A stretch of 64,000 nt of DNA, taken from Phycomyces nitens (lineage: Eukaryota; Mucoromycota; Mucoromycetes; Mucorales; Phycomycetaceae). Under the pieces are notes generated by a model. It worked only from the letters and a program-made list of their open reading frames with translations, had not been told where the DNA came from and did no database searches. The stretch is taken from the NCBI GenBank assembly GCA_022702545.1, contig JAHRBC010000004.1, positions 1-64,000 on the forward strand, read 5' to 3'. Both the position numbers and the translations under genes were made by a program. Shown here in pieces: positions 44,386 to 56,477 of the stretch; within the stretch, counting starts at the first letter, position 1; the number at the start of each line of letters is the position of its first letter.

Positions 44386-44797
44386 GTAATCAATCTCAGG
44401 TGTTCGTGGAGCAGGAGGATCCCGCGATCAATATGGTGGTGACTTCGCCGGTGTATTCGGCTGAAGCAGTCAAGTCGGTACTGCCGCTTCAACAGCAACA
44501 GTACATGCAGGGTCAGTTCAACACTTTCCCTGGTCAATCGGTGTATGGCCAGCAGGACGTAAGCATGGCTCCGGTTGTGGAACCGTTGGTCCCCATTGGG
44601 ACTCAGAAGGCTCGGCAGGTGCGTCAGCCTCCAAGACAACTCCCTGTCAAACTACATTGGAGGGATGTATGGGAGAAGTTGAAGAGTGCTGATGCTGGTC
44701 TCTCAGTTGCGGACTGGTTGGTGTTGGACCGTGGTGCGTCCAAGGACATGAAGGATGGTTTGCGGTTTTTGTCTGGCCAAAAGAGGAAGGTGGTTGT
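44352..44797 (+). pseudogene. pol: Pol N-terminal fragment, G1
   Basis: The -1 frame continues from the frameshift site and matches the first part of G2 pol (PVKLHWRDVWEKLK, ADAGLSVADWLVLDRGASKDMKDGLRFLSG). It ends where F inserts at 44797, before the protease. Not functional. Confidence 0.85.
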
Positions 44798-45375
44798 CAC
44801 TGCAAAAAATACCCGATTTCAACTCTGAATACATCAATTGAAACGAGGGGAGTATAGGTCTTGGATTCGCCCTTTTCTTGATTGCTCACTTTAGACGGCG
44901 TTAAGAATATTTGGTAGTTCTATTGGATGGACATTAGAATATGTCTTTATTTTTGTTGATTATTCAACTACGATATTTTCTCTGTCTTTTGAAGGTCGCG
45001 AAATTAATATTCTTGGGGATGTTGAAAATAAATTATCAAATATGGGCAAGAGTGCGCAGCTTAGACTACTTGAAATATATATTTAGTTAAAGTATATTTT
45101 AATGACAATGTACTTTGGTTAATGAAGAGTTGGAGAAATAGACATGATATCATATTATTAAAAGATGTATATACAAAACAACTACTTGGTATATAGTCAT
45201 ATATTTAAAATGAAATAATGTCAATTTCCAAATACAATCATTAAGTGAATTTGTTAATATTTATAATAACGGCATGTACGTAATGTAAATGGTTCCTGAA
45301 CTATAAAACAAGCAAAATAAGCTATGTTCCTGAACCACTTTTCTTTATATCAATCCTATAACCTCTTTAAACAAT
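44798..45375. other. F left subterminal region
   Basis: 578 bp of AT-rich noncoding sequence between the left terminus and the transposase start codon; it should hold its promoter. No repeat or ORF I can support. Confidence 0.5.
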
Positions 45376-48300
45376 ATGTACAACACTTTCAATAATGAAG
45401 TTCAATGCCAGTGCTCAGTCTGCTCTCTCGATGTCCAAGGATTTGTAGCAGTATCTGCCCAAACAGCACGAAGACATGCTGATAACGATCTTGTCAGACA
45501 TTTTATGCAGACAGCTTCTTGTAAGTAATATATATATAATTTGTTCGCATTTCAAAGTGTAATTAAACATTTTAAAAAATATAGCATTGTCAGCTGAAGC
45601 AATTCAGATGGAGAATGACAATAACATGGAGATTGATGCCGAGGTCCATGATGTTGATGCTCATGTTGAATGTAAGTATAAAATTTTATTCAAATTGCAT
45701 AATAAATTGCAGCCACTTGAATATTTACTTTTTGCTCCAAAAAAACAATGGAAAACTTACCTGTGTCTGTTACCAATTTTTGTTTATAGCTGAAAATGAA
45801 GATGAGGATATCATTGAGCTTGATACAATGGAAGGCTCTGAATATGAAGCTGAAGAATTTGAAGGTTAGTAAAAGTACAAGAAAAACATAGATATCATAT
45901 ATTAATATACAAAACCCAAATAGAACAATTCTCATCCTCCAACATGCCAGCGGATAACACCCATGCTTTCATTGCTGCCTTTGCCACCTTTTTCATATCA
46001 AAATATGTTGTAAACTCTGGAGGAGCAATTTTGATCAAGTTCCTCAATGAGGTTTTGGCGCACTTTGGCAAATCATTCCGTCTGCCATTGAGTTTGAGTG
46101 GTCTTTCCTCCATGACAGGGTTCAACCAAGTCTGCAAAGGTGTCCAGCGCTACGTGGTGTGTGGCGAGTGCCACAAGACATACATGGAGTTTGACGGTGT
46201 TCCCCAGTGCTGCAACTTCAGAAGACTTTCTGGCGGTATATGTGGCGCCGATCTCTTCAAGCCTTTGAGAAACGTAGCACTGCCAAAGAAGGTGTATATG
46301 TACAACTCCTTGATTTCTGCCTTGTCCGTTCTCTTCTGTCGCCCTGGATTCGAAAGCAGTATCAATCACTGGAGACATAGACAGCAAGTTGCAGGCATGA
46401 TGTTTGATGTCTATGATGGTGCCAAGTGGAGCAACCTGGAAGACAGCAATGGTCAGCAATTCGTGGCTCATGAACGATCAATCATGTTGACTCTAAACAT
46501 CAATTGGTTTCAACCTTTTGATGGGGTTACTTACTCTTGTGGGGCAATCTACATGTCTATAAACAACTTGCCACGAGACGAACGATACAAGAAGGAGAAC
46601 ACCATTCTTGTTGGCCTCATGCCTGGCCCAAAAGAAGCCAAGACCAGTGAGATCAATCACTACCTCCGTCCTCTTGTTGCCGAGCTCCAATCCTTGTATG
46701 TGGGTGTGGTGATCCCTACTGTGCGCTGTCCTTCTGGTGCTCTTGTCCGTGCTGCTCTTTTCCTTGTTGCCTGCGACATTCCTGCTGCTCGCAAGACATG
46801 CAGATTCACGTCCCACATGAGCACCAATGCCTGCCACAAGTGCAATCGCCAGTTCTCCCATCTCCCAGGGAATGGCGGTGTTGATTATTCTTGTTTTGTC
46901 TTTTCCGAGTGGGTGCCTCGAACCGAAGCAGATAATCGTCGTGATGCCCTGGCCTGGAAGCGTGCATCAAGTGAGGCAGACCAAAAGAGGATGGAAAAGG
47001 AGAATGGAGTCCGCTGGTCGGAACTCCACAATCTTGAGTACTTTAATGTAGTCGAGTGCACCATCATTGACCTGATGCATAACCTCTTCTTGGGAACCTC
47101 GAAGCGAGTGATGGAGAAGTGGAGATCAGCTGGTCTGATCACCAACAGAGACTTGGCCGATATGCAACAAGAGGCTGACAATATGGTCCTTCCCCCAGAT
47201 ATGAGCACCCTCAAGAAGAAGATTGGCAAGGACTTCCCGTTCATGAAGGCCAACGAATGGAAGTCCTGGTGCCTGGTATACTCGCCTGTCCTCTTGAAAG
47301 ACCGGTTGCCAAGGGACAATCTTGACAATTGGATGTGCTTTGTCAACGCCTGCCGATACTTGTCCAAGCCCAGCATATCAGAAGATGAGTTAGCCAAAGC
47401 CCATTTCTGTTTGGAGTTGTTTGGACAAGGATGTCAGAACTTGTATGGTGCAGATTTTATCTCACCTAACATGCATCTACATCTGCATCTTCATGAGACG
47501 ATCGTCAACTTTGGGCCAGTATACGGCTATTGGCTTTTCAGCTTCGAGAGGTACAATGGTTTACTGAAGAACTACACGACAAACAAGAGAGACGGCTTTG
47601 AGGCCACGTTCATGCGAAAATATCTTGAGGACTCTTGCAAGGTTGATATTGCTTGTAGAATGATGGCCGTAATTGGAAATGCATTGTATATTGCATTGCT
47701 TTCTGAACTCGTTGAGTTTACTCCTCCTCCTGCTCCAATTGTCTATGCGTCCACTGCAACCACCACTGTCACCACTGCCCCATATTTCCAAGTTGCTTCT
47801 CCTAGGTTTGACCTAAAAGTCTTTCTTGATTCCGCGCAGTTCAGTACTGTCAACATCAAAGGCAATGAACCTCTTCCTTCGTTGGCCTTCCCACTTTCCC
47901 TAGGGCAATATGAACGAATGGTAGAAGAAGAGTATGAGCATCTTCTTGAGTTCTACAGAGACTCCTATGACGATGATTCTCTTCGCAGTTACCAGCAAGC
48001 TTCGTTTGGCAATGTCTTTGTCAACAATATGATCCAGAAGTTCCCATCGATCAACTTGCTTGGCCAGATATACAAAGCGAGCAATGGTGCAGTTCGCCGC
48101 GGGTCATATATACAGGCAATCTTCCAAGAGAACAATGACCGTGGTATAAGTGCCTTTACTGGTCAGATTCAGTATTTGTTTGTCAACTCGCTTGTGAATC
48201 CCCAGACTCTTCAACCTGACAATCATACCTTTGCTTATGTCAAATGGTATAGGTCATCTGGTCTGAACACAAGAAGTGATGAAGGGATAGAGTTGAATGA

Positions 48301-48442
48301 GTTTGCCTTTGCCCGAGGGGATTATCAAAATATCTTGCCAGTGCACCGAATCTTGCTGTCGGTTGCCATTGGTGAGCATACAACTGAGACAGGAAATGTT
48401 AAGATGATTGTTGCTCCTGTTCTTAGAAAAATATATGCTTAA
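45376..48442 (+). CDS. Tnp2-like CACTA transposase of F (941 aa)
   Basis: Exons 45376-45520, 45585-45671, 45790-45864 and 45924-48442 (145, 87, 75, 2519 nt), all introns phase 1, donors GTAAGT/GTTAGT. Exon 1 encodes MYNTFNNEVQCQCSVC and ARRH; exons 2 and 3 are acidic (ENDNNMEID, ENEDEDIIELD). The last exon has ISKYVVNSGG, a C-x2-C...C-C knuckle (CGECHKTY...QCC), NWFQPFDG, PGPKEAK, CDIPAARK, CHKC, DLMHNLFLGT and SFERYNGLLK. Note INWF for IDWF and DLMH for the usual DPMH, and CRFTSH for CGFTSH: substitutions at conserved sites. Open throughout, but these changes could reduce activity. Confidence 0.93.
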
Positions 48443-48527
48443 AAATAAATATCTTTACCTATCCTTATCTCACAAAAGTATCTGCAGCAAAAGATAGCCA
48501 AAAAATATAAAACATAAAATAGATAGT

Positions 48528-49767
48528 TTATTCATTATTTATTGTCCACGCGGCCAATGGGACTGCTAAATCCTTTGGTACATCCTTTTGACGAACTACT
48601 CGGACGCGTTTCAAAATGGAGCTTCCCTTTTTCTTTAGTGACTGGGAAGCAAAATCATCAACAAGATCTATAAAAGTCTGGAGCTATTGAATATAATAAG
48701 GTGTATCAATAAAAGATATAGAATTTTAATATGAAAAACTATGCTAAAATAATTACCTCGTCACTTCTCCAGCTAGGGCGAAAGGCCTTTACCTTATCTT
48801 CTCCATCAGTCTCATCTTCAGACATGGTTTCCTTTTGGAGGGCATAGTCACAATTTTTTCTGCCCATCTCTCTGTCAATCTGGTCTCTGTACTTGTTGTA
48901 TGCCTTGATTCGGCGACGAAGAATCTGTATATTAAGTGTGTAAGAAAATAACAGTTTTATATTGATTAAAATATAAACTTACCGTAACAGTTCGCTGTCG
49001 TCTTCTGCATGCAAGTCTTTTTCTGTCTGCAGCCTCTGGGGTTCGCTGGCGCTGGCGCACCTGGTTGACAAAATGGTTTTTTACCATTTTGGCAAGATCA
49101 TTCAAAGGGATCGCCTTTCCTGCCTCTTGTCTTCCCAAGTAGGTGATCAGCCTTATGGCCAGTGCATTGTTATAGCTACTGTTGTAGTAGCTAGTCAAGG
49201 ACCACCCTTGCTTGGCATCATTCTCCATTATCTTGACAGGGTTGTCACTGGTGAAGTTTGGGTGCTTGATATAGCCATTGATTAATTTCTATAAATTGGT
49301 TTTAGATACTCTTCTTATTGATTTTATGTCTAGTCAAGACTTACTGAGATCTTTGGATATCTCTTTCCAACAACATAGGGTTCCTCACCCCGAGGTACCA
49401 AACTGGCCACTGCAATCGTTCTTGCAGGAGTATTTCCACCAGACAAAATATCCTTGATGCTGATTTGGCCAGTGACAAGTCTATCAATGACCTTCTCAAG
49501 CTGCGAAATTGACGTCTTGCAATCACCCACTTCACTTGCAATTGTCTTGTTTTGATTTTCAAGAGAATCCATCTTGATATTTGCCGAGTTTAGCAAGCTA
49601 CGGATTTCATTATCATCCTGGTAATTGGATGTCTCTTTTGCTGTTACAGTGGCTGAAGTAGATGCAGTGGTAAGTTCACTGTTCTGGACATTAGCCATAG
49701 CACTACGCATAATAGATGCATAGATAGGACTACTGGTAGAGATTTTGGAGATGTCAAAGTTGTTCAT
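48528..49767 (-). CDS. CACTA accessory protein of F (350 aa)
   Basis: Four exons on the minus strand: 49345-49767, 48983-49288, 48757-48924 and 48528-48683 (423, 306, 168, 156 nt), identical exon lengths to element C, all phase 0. Product starts MNNFDISKISTSSPIYAS, has a helical stretch (IKMDSLENQNKTIASEV), ends exon 1 with GKRYPKIS; exon 2 runs KLINGYIKHPNF to a basic tract; exon 3 contains MSEDETDGED and SWRSDE. Open reading frame intact. Its 3' end is 85 bp from the transposase stop. Unknown family, presumed transposition cofactor. Confidence 0.88.
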
Positions 49768-51323
49768 TTTCTATATGAATAAATGTTTAAATGACAATTA
49801 TTAATATTTTATCTTTATGATATTATAATGTTTCTTACAAGTAAAGAAGTATAATGAACTGTTACTGATGTTTATTCTACAATATATAATCATATTTTAC
49901 AATGACTTGCTTAAAACTAATTAGTGTCTTTTATTGATTAAATAAAGCGTCTAACTGTAAAATGAAAATGACGATTATATTATGTTTTTGGGATTATTGA
50001 TTTTAGAGACCGCACTTTTTTTAGGGGTAAACCACCTTGGAACTCAAATTATTTTTCGTTCTTTCTCTTTTGCCTCTTGCTCTTATACACATACTGGTAA
50101 TTATTTTATTCTTATTATTTTATGTAATTACTTAATAATTTTGCCATTATCTTTACAGATCATCAACAAGCTTCTTCTCTTTGGTCATTTTACATGGTTT
50201 AATAACATAAAATAATATTTGCTCAAAGCTTCTCTTTACTAATGACTTGATGCCTCCAGTCATCACGGCTTTGCATGTCACTCAATCTTGTAATCAAACA
50301 TCATGGTAAGCTATTATATTATTACAAATTATATATATCTCTTTACTTATACATATATAACTATGTTCTATTCTCTATTAGATATATTAAGAATCTCATC
50401 CGCATGCCTGAACAAACAATCACACAGGTAAGAAAACCGCTGATAATATAGTATATATGAATATCTAGAATACTAATAACTTTACAATTCTTAGACAATC
50501 TCAACTGACAGCTAATATGCTGAGATATTCTCATGAATCTATCAAGTAGTCCATCTACTCACGATATCAACATTGTAAGTACAACAGCAAATAATTTGAT
50601 CCATTATGATTATTTAATTAATCTTTGCTCCTATTACTATTAAATAGCACCATTCTTCTCCAAGACAGTACCCAATATCTATCAGGTAGGAACTTGTTGG
50701 TCTTGCTAGATGCAAAATATCAAACAATACTCTAGAAATAGCATATATATTATTATTATATGATTAGAGCATTCATCTAGAAATATATATATTAAATAAA
50801 TAAAAAATAAATAAAAAACAATTTATTTTTTAAAAATCAACAAATGAGGCTTGTATGTAAACGTATGATACGGTGCTTTTCAGTCTAAAAGACATTATTT
50901 CCCTTTGCTTTTCAGTCTAAAGACATTATTTCCCTTTGATTTTCAGTCTAAAGACACTATTTCCCTTTGCTTTTTAGCCTAAAGAGATGAGTTACTGAGG
51001 TTAAAAGTAAAGGATATGAATAGATTGTAAATTGCGATATTGTGATTAGCTTTATATGGCACAAAATACAATAAATAATAGGCTTACTCGACACGAAATA
51101 TAAAATAAACTAGACCTCTTTAATAACAGAAAAGTTGGGGGGTATCAAAGGTTTTTCAAGCAGAACTAAAGACCTATTTCTCTGATAGACCAGGCGTCAT
51201 TCCCTATAGTATCATTCATATTTGTATGGTGGAGAAATATAGATTGAAATAACAATAAATCGATGATGGTACTTTAATACTACAGATATTTCTCCACCAT
51301 AAAATCGTATACTTTTTCCAGTG
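49768..51323. other. F right subterminal region
   Basis: 1.56 kb AT-rich leader of the accessory gene. Contains ~31-bp tandem repeats at 50875-50992 and, just inside the right end, an inverted pair TATGGTGGAGAAATAT (51223) and its complement (51285) separated by about 46 bp. Short ORFs are not convincing. Confidence 0.55.
50875..50992. repeat. Subterminal ~31-bp repeats of F, four copies
   Basis: Units start at 50875, 50907, 50938 and 50969 (32, 31, 31 bp and a partial one), sharing CTTTTCAGTCTAAAGACA and TTTCCCTTTG. Same period as the array in C but unrelated sequence. Confidence 0.8.
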
Positions 51324-51706
51324 GTAGTTTCGACTGACATGATAGAAAAGTTGTCTTCATCTATAATAAAATAAAAGTTAGTACCTGTAATTGATAACCA
51401 AAATATATCGCACTTACAATCAATAAACTCATTAGAAACATCAGGCATTATGATATCTGACTCTTCTTCAACTGTGCTTCTGACATTGGCTGTAATAATT
51501 AACAACAAACATTATTAGATTATGAATAACGATATACAATTTCACTTACAATCATCTCTATCCTTGGGACCAATGCTTGACACATTATCAGAATTCTTAT
51601 GGCGCATGAATGTCTGTGCATTCTGCAATATTCCATCGGCTATATATTTGGTACAGGCCGAACATTTGCACAGGAGGTTGTATGTTTCGTTTTTAATGTT
51701 ATTCAT
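51324..51706 (-). pseudogene. Tnp2-like transposase, N-terminal remnant (B')
   Basis: Exon 1 (CKCSAC...FMRH zinc motif), exon 2 (EEESDIIMPD) and 37 nt of exon 3 of a B-type transposase, with intact splice sites. The catalytic part is absent, so it is nonfunctional. Confidence 0.85.
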
Positions 51707-52310
51707 AATAAAGATTATATGAGCAAGAGGTATTATATTTGGCTCTTTTTTATATGAATCATATTTCAGAGCGAGACAATATATATTATTAATCCTATCA
51801 TCAAACACACCATTTATTCATCATCGTCTTTTGATATCTGGGCTTTGAATCAATCTCCCTTAATATTTATAAGCATTACAAACCCAATCTCTGTTAAATT
51901 CAAAAAAAATTGATGGATTACTAATGGTGCCGAAATTATTAATTATCCTTGAATATTATTTTTTATTTTAAAATATTGGTCATTATTATTATGTACACAT
52001 TGATTCATCTTAAATATATTGAATGTTTTGTCTATAAAATCAATAAAAAAGCAAGAATTGTAAAAATTTATATAGTTTATAAAAATGAAAAAAAATAGTA
52101 CCAATTTTATTTATTTGTTTTGCAAAGTCATTTAAAATGTGTGCTATTTTGCGTCAAATCTGCGATTTAGAGCTCATATATGAAATAAAATGCGAAATTA
52201 GGTCTCATCATTAAAAAATCATCAAAATGATGGAGTTAGAATTCATTTTTAAAAATTCGTAATAATTCAAAATCTCTAATTCTGGCTAATACAACCCTTC
52301 TTTTGCAGTG
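51324..52310 (-). mobile_element. CACTA fragment B' (right end of a B copy)
   Basis: Matches B 32447-33433 closely (offset 18877): part of transposase exon 3 (51324-51360), exon 2 (51418-51489), exon 1 (51550-51706) and the right subterminal region ending CCCTTCTTTTGCAGTG at 52310. The rest of the element is missing; the break coincides with the right end of F. It was inserted in Gy-A3 pol. Confidence 0.9.
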
Positions 52311-54725
52311 TATGGTCAATACGAGTTCCTGGTCCTTCCTTTCGGTCTCACTAATGCTCCACCAACTTTCCAGCATCTCATGAACAAAGTTCTAGGAGAT
52401 TGCTTGGATAAGTTTGCGCTGGTTTACTTGGACGATATCTTAATTTTCAGCAAGACCCCTACCGAGCATGAGGAACATGTGCAACATGTACTCAACCAAC
52501 TACGTGAAGCCAAACTAATTGCCAATTTCAAGAAATGTGAATTCAATAAGAAGGAACTAACTTTCCTTGGGTTTAATGTATCGGCTCAAGGTATCCTCCC
52601 ATCGCCTGATAAAGTGAAGACAGTACAAGAATGGACGCCACCCACCAATGTACAAGAAGTCCGCCAGTTGATTGGTCTAGCACAACATTACCGACAATTC
52701 ATCCCTGGATTTGCAGGAATTGCCTCACCACTAACCGACTTAACCAAAGGCACAGGACTAAAAAGGCGCCCAGTTGTGTGGACAGACACGTGTCAAACCA
52801 GTTTTGACATCCTCAAGGACAAGCTGAGCTCTGCACCGGTACTTCTAGCCCCTAACATGGACAAGCCTTTCCGCATCGAGACAGATGCCTCGGATTTTGG
52901 TGTCGGTGCTGTGCTGATGCAAGAAGACAATGAAGGAATCTGGAAGCCTTTGGCATTTGAATCAAAGAAACTATCCAATGCAGAACGGTCATACCCAGCC
53001 CAAGAACGAGAACTACTTGGTATTCTGCACGCCTTGCATACCTGGCGGTGCATGGTTGAAGGAAAACCATTCACGGTATATACGGATCATTTACCACTCA
53101 AGTATTTCCGTAGCCAGGTTAAGCCAACACCATGTCTAGTTCGATGGATCGCTGAATTTGAGTTGTATGATCCGATCATTCAATACAAACCAGGAAAGGA
53201 AAATGGTGTTCCCGATGTGCTCTCTCGTCTTGATGGCCCAGAATGTGATGCGTCCTTAATCAAATCAATGGAACCGGAATACCTGTATATAGTTCCTGAC
53301 TCCCAGACATCCGATTGGCCAAAGTTCTATGCTCGCACCGAGAGTGAATGGCCTGAAGATATAAAGGATTTACTACACAGACAACGCAACAAGTTTGTGG
53401 TTCATGATCAGAAAGTTTTCCGCCTGGTCAAGATTGGTGATACAGTACAAGAAATCCGTTTTGCCTTGTTTGCAAAACGTGCCGACCTCGTTAACAGTTT
53501 TCACAATGGTTTTGGACATGCTGGCAAAGTAACCGTATACGACTTGATGAAGAAGCGTTGGTGGTGGCCAGGAATGAGAAGCCAGATCCAGGAGTGGCTT
53601 GGCAAGTGCCCTCAGTGTCAACTTGCATCAAACACTGAACGTAATATACACCATGCTCCTATGGAACCATTGGATATTCCCCCTGCTTTCTCTCGCTGGC
53701 ATCTGGACTTCATTGGTGAGCTCCCAAACACTGTGAATGGAAATCGCTTGATTATGGTTGCTGTTGACTATGCCACCAATTGGCCCATTGCTCGTGCTGT
53801 CCCTGCCGCTACTGGCGAAGCAATTGCAAACTTCCTGTATGAAGAAATTGTGATGCGCTTTGGGTGCCCAAATGAAATTCTTACTGACCGTGGTGCCAAT
53901 TTCATGTCCCATATCCTGAGTTTCTATATCAAGAAAATCAAGCTGCATCACAAACTGACTTCGGTGTTCCATCCAAGAACTAATGGAAAGTGCGAAAGAC
54001 TGAATGGCATACTCAAACAGATGTTGTGTAAGTATGTGCATGGAGCAATCAATCGTTGGGACGAATATTTGGAAACTGCCCTTTGGGCCTGCAGAATTAG
54101 AAAGCACCAAACCACTGGTTTCAGCCCGTTCTTCCTGACCTATGGTCACGAACCTCGTCTTCCAGGTGACCCCTTGCGCCCATTCATGGACATGTCTATC
54201 CCCAACGATCCCACAATGATTTCTGACAGCGCTATCCCTTTTCTTCGTAAGCTTCAACAAGCTCGCATGGATGCTGATGCTCGAGTAGCCGTAAACAGTC
54301 AACAAGACAAGGAAAGATGGGACTCTATTATGAAACTGCACCAGTTTGCAATTGGTGAACACTTGTTGCTGCGACATGAGAACAAGTTTGGCCTGGAATA
54401 CAACTGGATGGGGCCGTACATTGTTGTTGACAAGAACTTTGACAAGAACATATACAAGTTGACTACTATGGAAGGTGTGCCTTATACTTCCTGGGTCCAT
54501 GCCGATCACCTCAAGATTGCTAAATCTGATGACTTTAAGAAGACATGGTATCATCCAACCCCTGCCCGTGCCCAGATGCGTCGTGACCTTGCCTTGGATG
54601 CCTCTTCTGCCTTGCCGTTTTCCCTTGTGGATTCCTTTGTGGTTGATCAAGGACTATCAACAGTTTCGGGAGGGGGTGATGTCAGACATTATTTTGATGA
54701 ATCTGTAAAATCTGAAGATGATTAA
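52311..54725 (+). pseudogene. pol: Pol C-terminal part (RT-RNase H-IN), Gy-A3
   Basis: Open frame from YGQYEFLVLPFGLTNAP of the reverse transcriptase through YLDDILIFS, RNase H (ETDASDFG), the integrase zinc finger (HNGFGHAG...CPQC), LDFIG, LTDRGANF and CERLN, and the GPYIVV motif. No internal stop, but the first ~380 residues of Pol and all of Gag are missing. The apparent GTG start at 52308 is just the end of the CACTA element. The stop lies 46 nt inside the LTR, as in Gy-A1. Confidence 0.9.
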
Positions 54726-55306
54726 CCATAGTACTTCTTTACGCGCAGTAACATTGTCCTGAGCATTAACCGCAGTACAATGTCTCTTCTTTTATTAAAA
54801 TATCATATAATAGCTACTGCGGATAATGCGCAGTATTAGTTAGAAAACTATATAAGATAACCAAAGTCATAACAATAAAAAAGTATCTTTTATCCTCTCT
54901 TTGATTTTATGTATACTCCTGTTTCCCCAGTGGGATTGACCTTTTGGCTTTGTTATAGTAAAAGGAAGACCATTGTCGGACATTATTTTGATGAATCCGT
55001 AAAATCTGAAGATGATTAACCGCAGTACTTCTTTATGCGCAGTAACATCTTCCTGAGCATTAACCGCAGTACAATGTCTCTTCTTTTATGAAAATATCAT
55101 ATAATAACTACTGCGGATAATGCGCAGTATTAGTTAGAGAACTATATAAGATAACCAAAGTCATAATAATAAAAAGCATCTTTTATCCTCTCTTTGATTT
55201 TACGTATACTCCTGTTTCCCCAGTGGGATTGACCTTTTGGCTTTGTTATAGTAAAAGGAAGACCATCCCAGATCAGGAACGACACCATCCCAGATCAGGA
55301 ACGACA
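54680..55306 (+). repeat. Gy-A3 3' LTR with nested solo LTR
   Basis: TGTCAGACATT...GAAGACCAT (54680-54973) then CCCAGATCAGGAACGACA (55289-55306), 312 bp when the insert is removed. Confidence 0.88.
54974..55284 (+). mobile_element. Solo Gy-A LTR inside Gy-A3 LTR
   Basis: 311 bp, TGTCGGACATT...AACGACA, almost identical to the Gy-A1 LTRs. CCAT at 54970-54973 and 55285-55288 is the 4-bp duplication. Confidence 0.92.
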
Positions 55307-55376
55307 CAGGAACAACAGATTCATCAAAATAACCAAAAAGACACAACCAAATATCTGGTTATTGTGGTATTGTGGT

Positions 55377-55450
55377 TGCCCACTACAGGGGTCGAACCTG
55401 TGGCCTTGGCGTTATTAGCACCACGCTCTAACCAACTGAGCTAAGCGGGC
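55377..55450 (-). tRNA. tRNA-Ile(AAU): tRNA-Ile (AAU)
   Basis: Reverse complement gives a 74-nt cloverleaf with discriminator A. The acceptor is GCCCGCT/AGTGGGC, the D arm TAGCTCAGTTGGTTAGAG. The anticodon loop CTAATAA (anticodon AAT) sits on TGGTG/CGCCA, and the T arm is GGTTCGACCCC. No intron, no CCA. LTR X4 starts 9 bp upstream of its 5' end. Confidence 0.96.
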
Positions 55451-55459
55451 TCTTTTCTT

Positions 55460-56473
55460 TGACACGGGTGTTGTAGTTTTTCCAGCTTCGCCCACTTTCG
55501 CAAGCAACGTCATCCTTTTCCAGACTGCCTTGCCAGAAAGAGTGACGTCGTGTCCAGTCAATATGGCGACGTCACTCATATCGCATCGCAAGTCACTTTT
55601 TACCCATATACCTCTTTACACTTCCATCTTTATCTCCCATTATCTGCATTTCAATTATCATTCTTGTGTCCACCTTTTGTCATCTATCTCATTTTCTCTT
55701 TCCCCATGTTCCTGTCTGTGCGCATTTATCCTTATCTTCACTCTACATTTTTCTCACATATCTATATTTTCTTTATCATTATTGTCACCCATTTTTACAT
55801 TATCATCCTTACTGCACATCTTGTTTTCTCATATTTTCATATCTCTGTCTTGTCTTATCATTTTACATTTTACACAATCTCTCATTATCCGTATCCATTA
55901 TCTCATATTACTGTTCTATTTTTCGTTCTCACACCCATTTTCTATAATCCATTATTAATCAATTCATAATTATCTACAAAGTAACATTTTACGAAGTCTA
56001 TATAAGAGACCAAAATTTCAATCAATAAACATTATCAGTTACCTCTCTCTTAATTTCCGTCTCTGAACTAGTGAATTGTCTTGTATAGAAATTCCTAGTC
56101 ATACCTGTGCCAAGATTGATTTTTCTTTTCATCCAATTCCCTTTTCCGTCCAAATCTGTATCTTCCCAGTACCTTGCTGTCAACTTTAGTAATTGTCCTG
56201 AGTGAAATTATCTAGTTCCCCTCTCCTATTATATCTCTTCCTCCCTGTTTCCATTGCTGTCAAGAATATATTCAACTGTCCCGAGCGAAGTTATATATCT
56301 CTATCCATATTTTCACCTTTTCTTTCTCTTGTCCGTTTCTTGCTGTCCAAATTTCGGTTTCTACCCCCGTTATTGTCTATCTCTATCGCACCATCGTTAT
56401 TGTCAAAGAGTGGTATTTAATTTATTATATTTTCTGACTCGTTTTCACATCACAACAAACTCAACACGCGTCA
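55460..56473 (+). mobile_element. Solo LTR X4
   Basis: 1014 bp, TGACACGGGTGTTGTAG...CACGCGTCA, very similar to X2. TCTT at 55456-55459 and 56474-56477 is the 4-bp duplication. TATA-like TCTATATAAG near 55998; hairpins at 56190-56210 and 56269-56298. Long T/C-rich open frames are not genes. Confidence 0.87.
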
Positions 56474-56477
56474 TCTT

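Larger units (their letters stand above)
42687..44797 (+). mobile_element. Ty3/gypsy element G1, 5' part
   Basis: 5' LTR, PBS, gag and the first part of pol of an element homologous to G2 (56478-63554). It is cut at 44797 by CACTA element F; nothing of its 3' part is found right of F. LTR begins four bases beyond the end of X3, same orientation, as part of the LTR stack upstream of tRNA-Glu. Confidence 0.88.
44798..51323 (+). mobile_element. CACTA element F (6526 bp), both genes open
   Basis: Left end CACTGCAAAAAATACCCGAT (44798) and right end, read inward, CACTGGAAAAAGTATACGAT (51323) form an imperfect 22-bp inverted repeat. Transposase on the plus strand, accessory gene on the minus strand, converging. 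The flanks do not match: left is G1 gypsy ending ...TTGT, right is B'-type transposase exon starting GTAGTT. So the two sides come from different insertion sites (see findings). Confidence 0.88.
52311..55306 (+). mobile_element. Ty3/gypsy fragment Gy-A3 (5'-truncated)
   Basis: Starts in mid-RT directly at the end of B' and runs through RNase H, integrase and a 3' LTR (54680-54973 plus 55289-55306) that is split by a solo LTR. Protein and LTR are close to Gy-A1. Everything upstream of RT is gone, apparently removed with the rest of B'. Confidence 0.9.

Noticed and set aside
44369..44399. GTAAGT at the gag stop of G1 and G2 read as an intron donor
   Set aside because: The next AG is about 30 nt away in G1, too short for an intron, and the site is explained by the frameshift hairpin.
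52308..52310. GTG start for the Gy-A3 pol frame
   Set aside because: These three bases are the terminus of CACTA fragment B'; the homology continues only from 52311 and the real start is lost.
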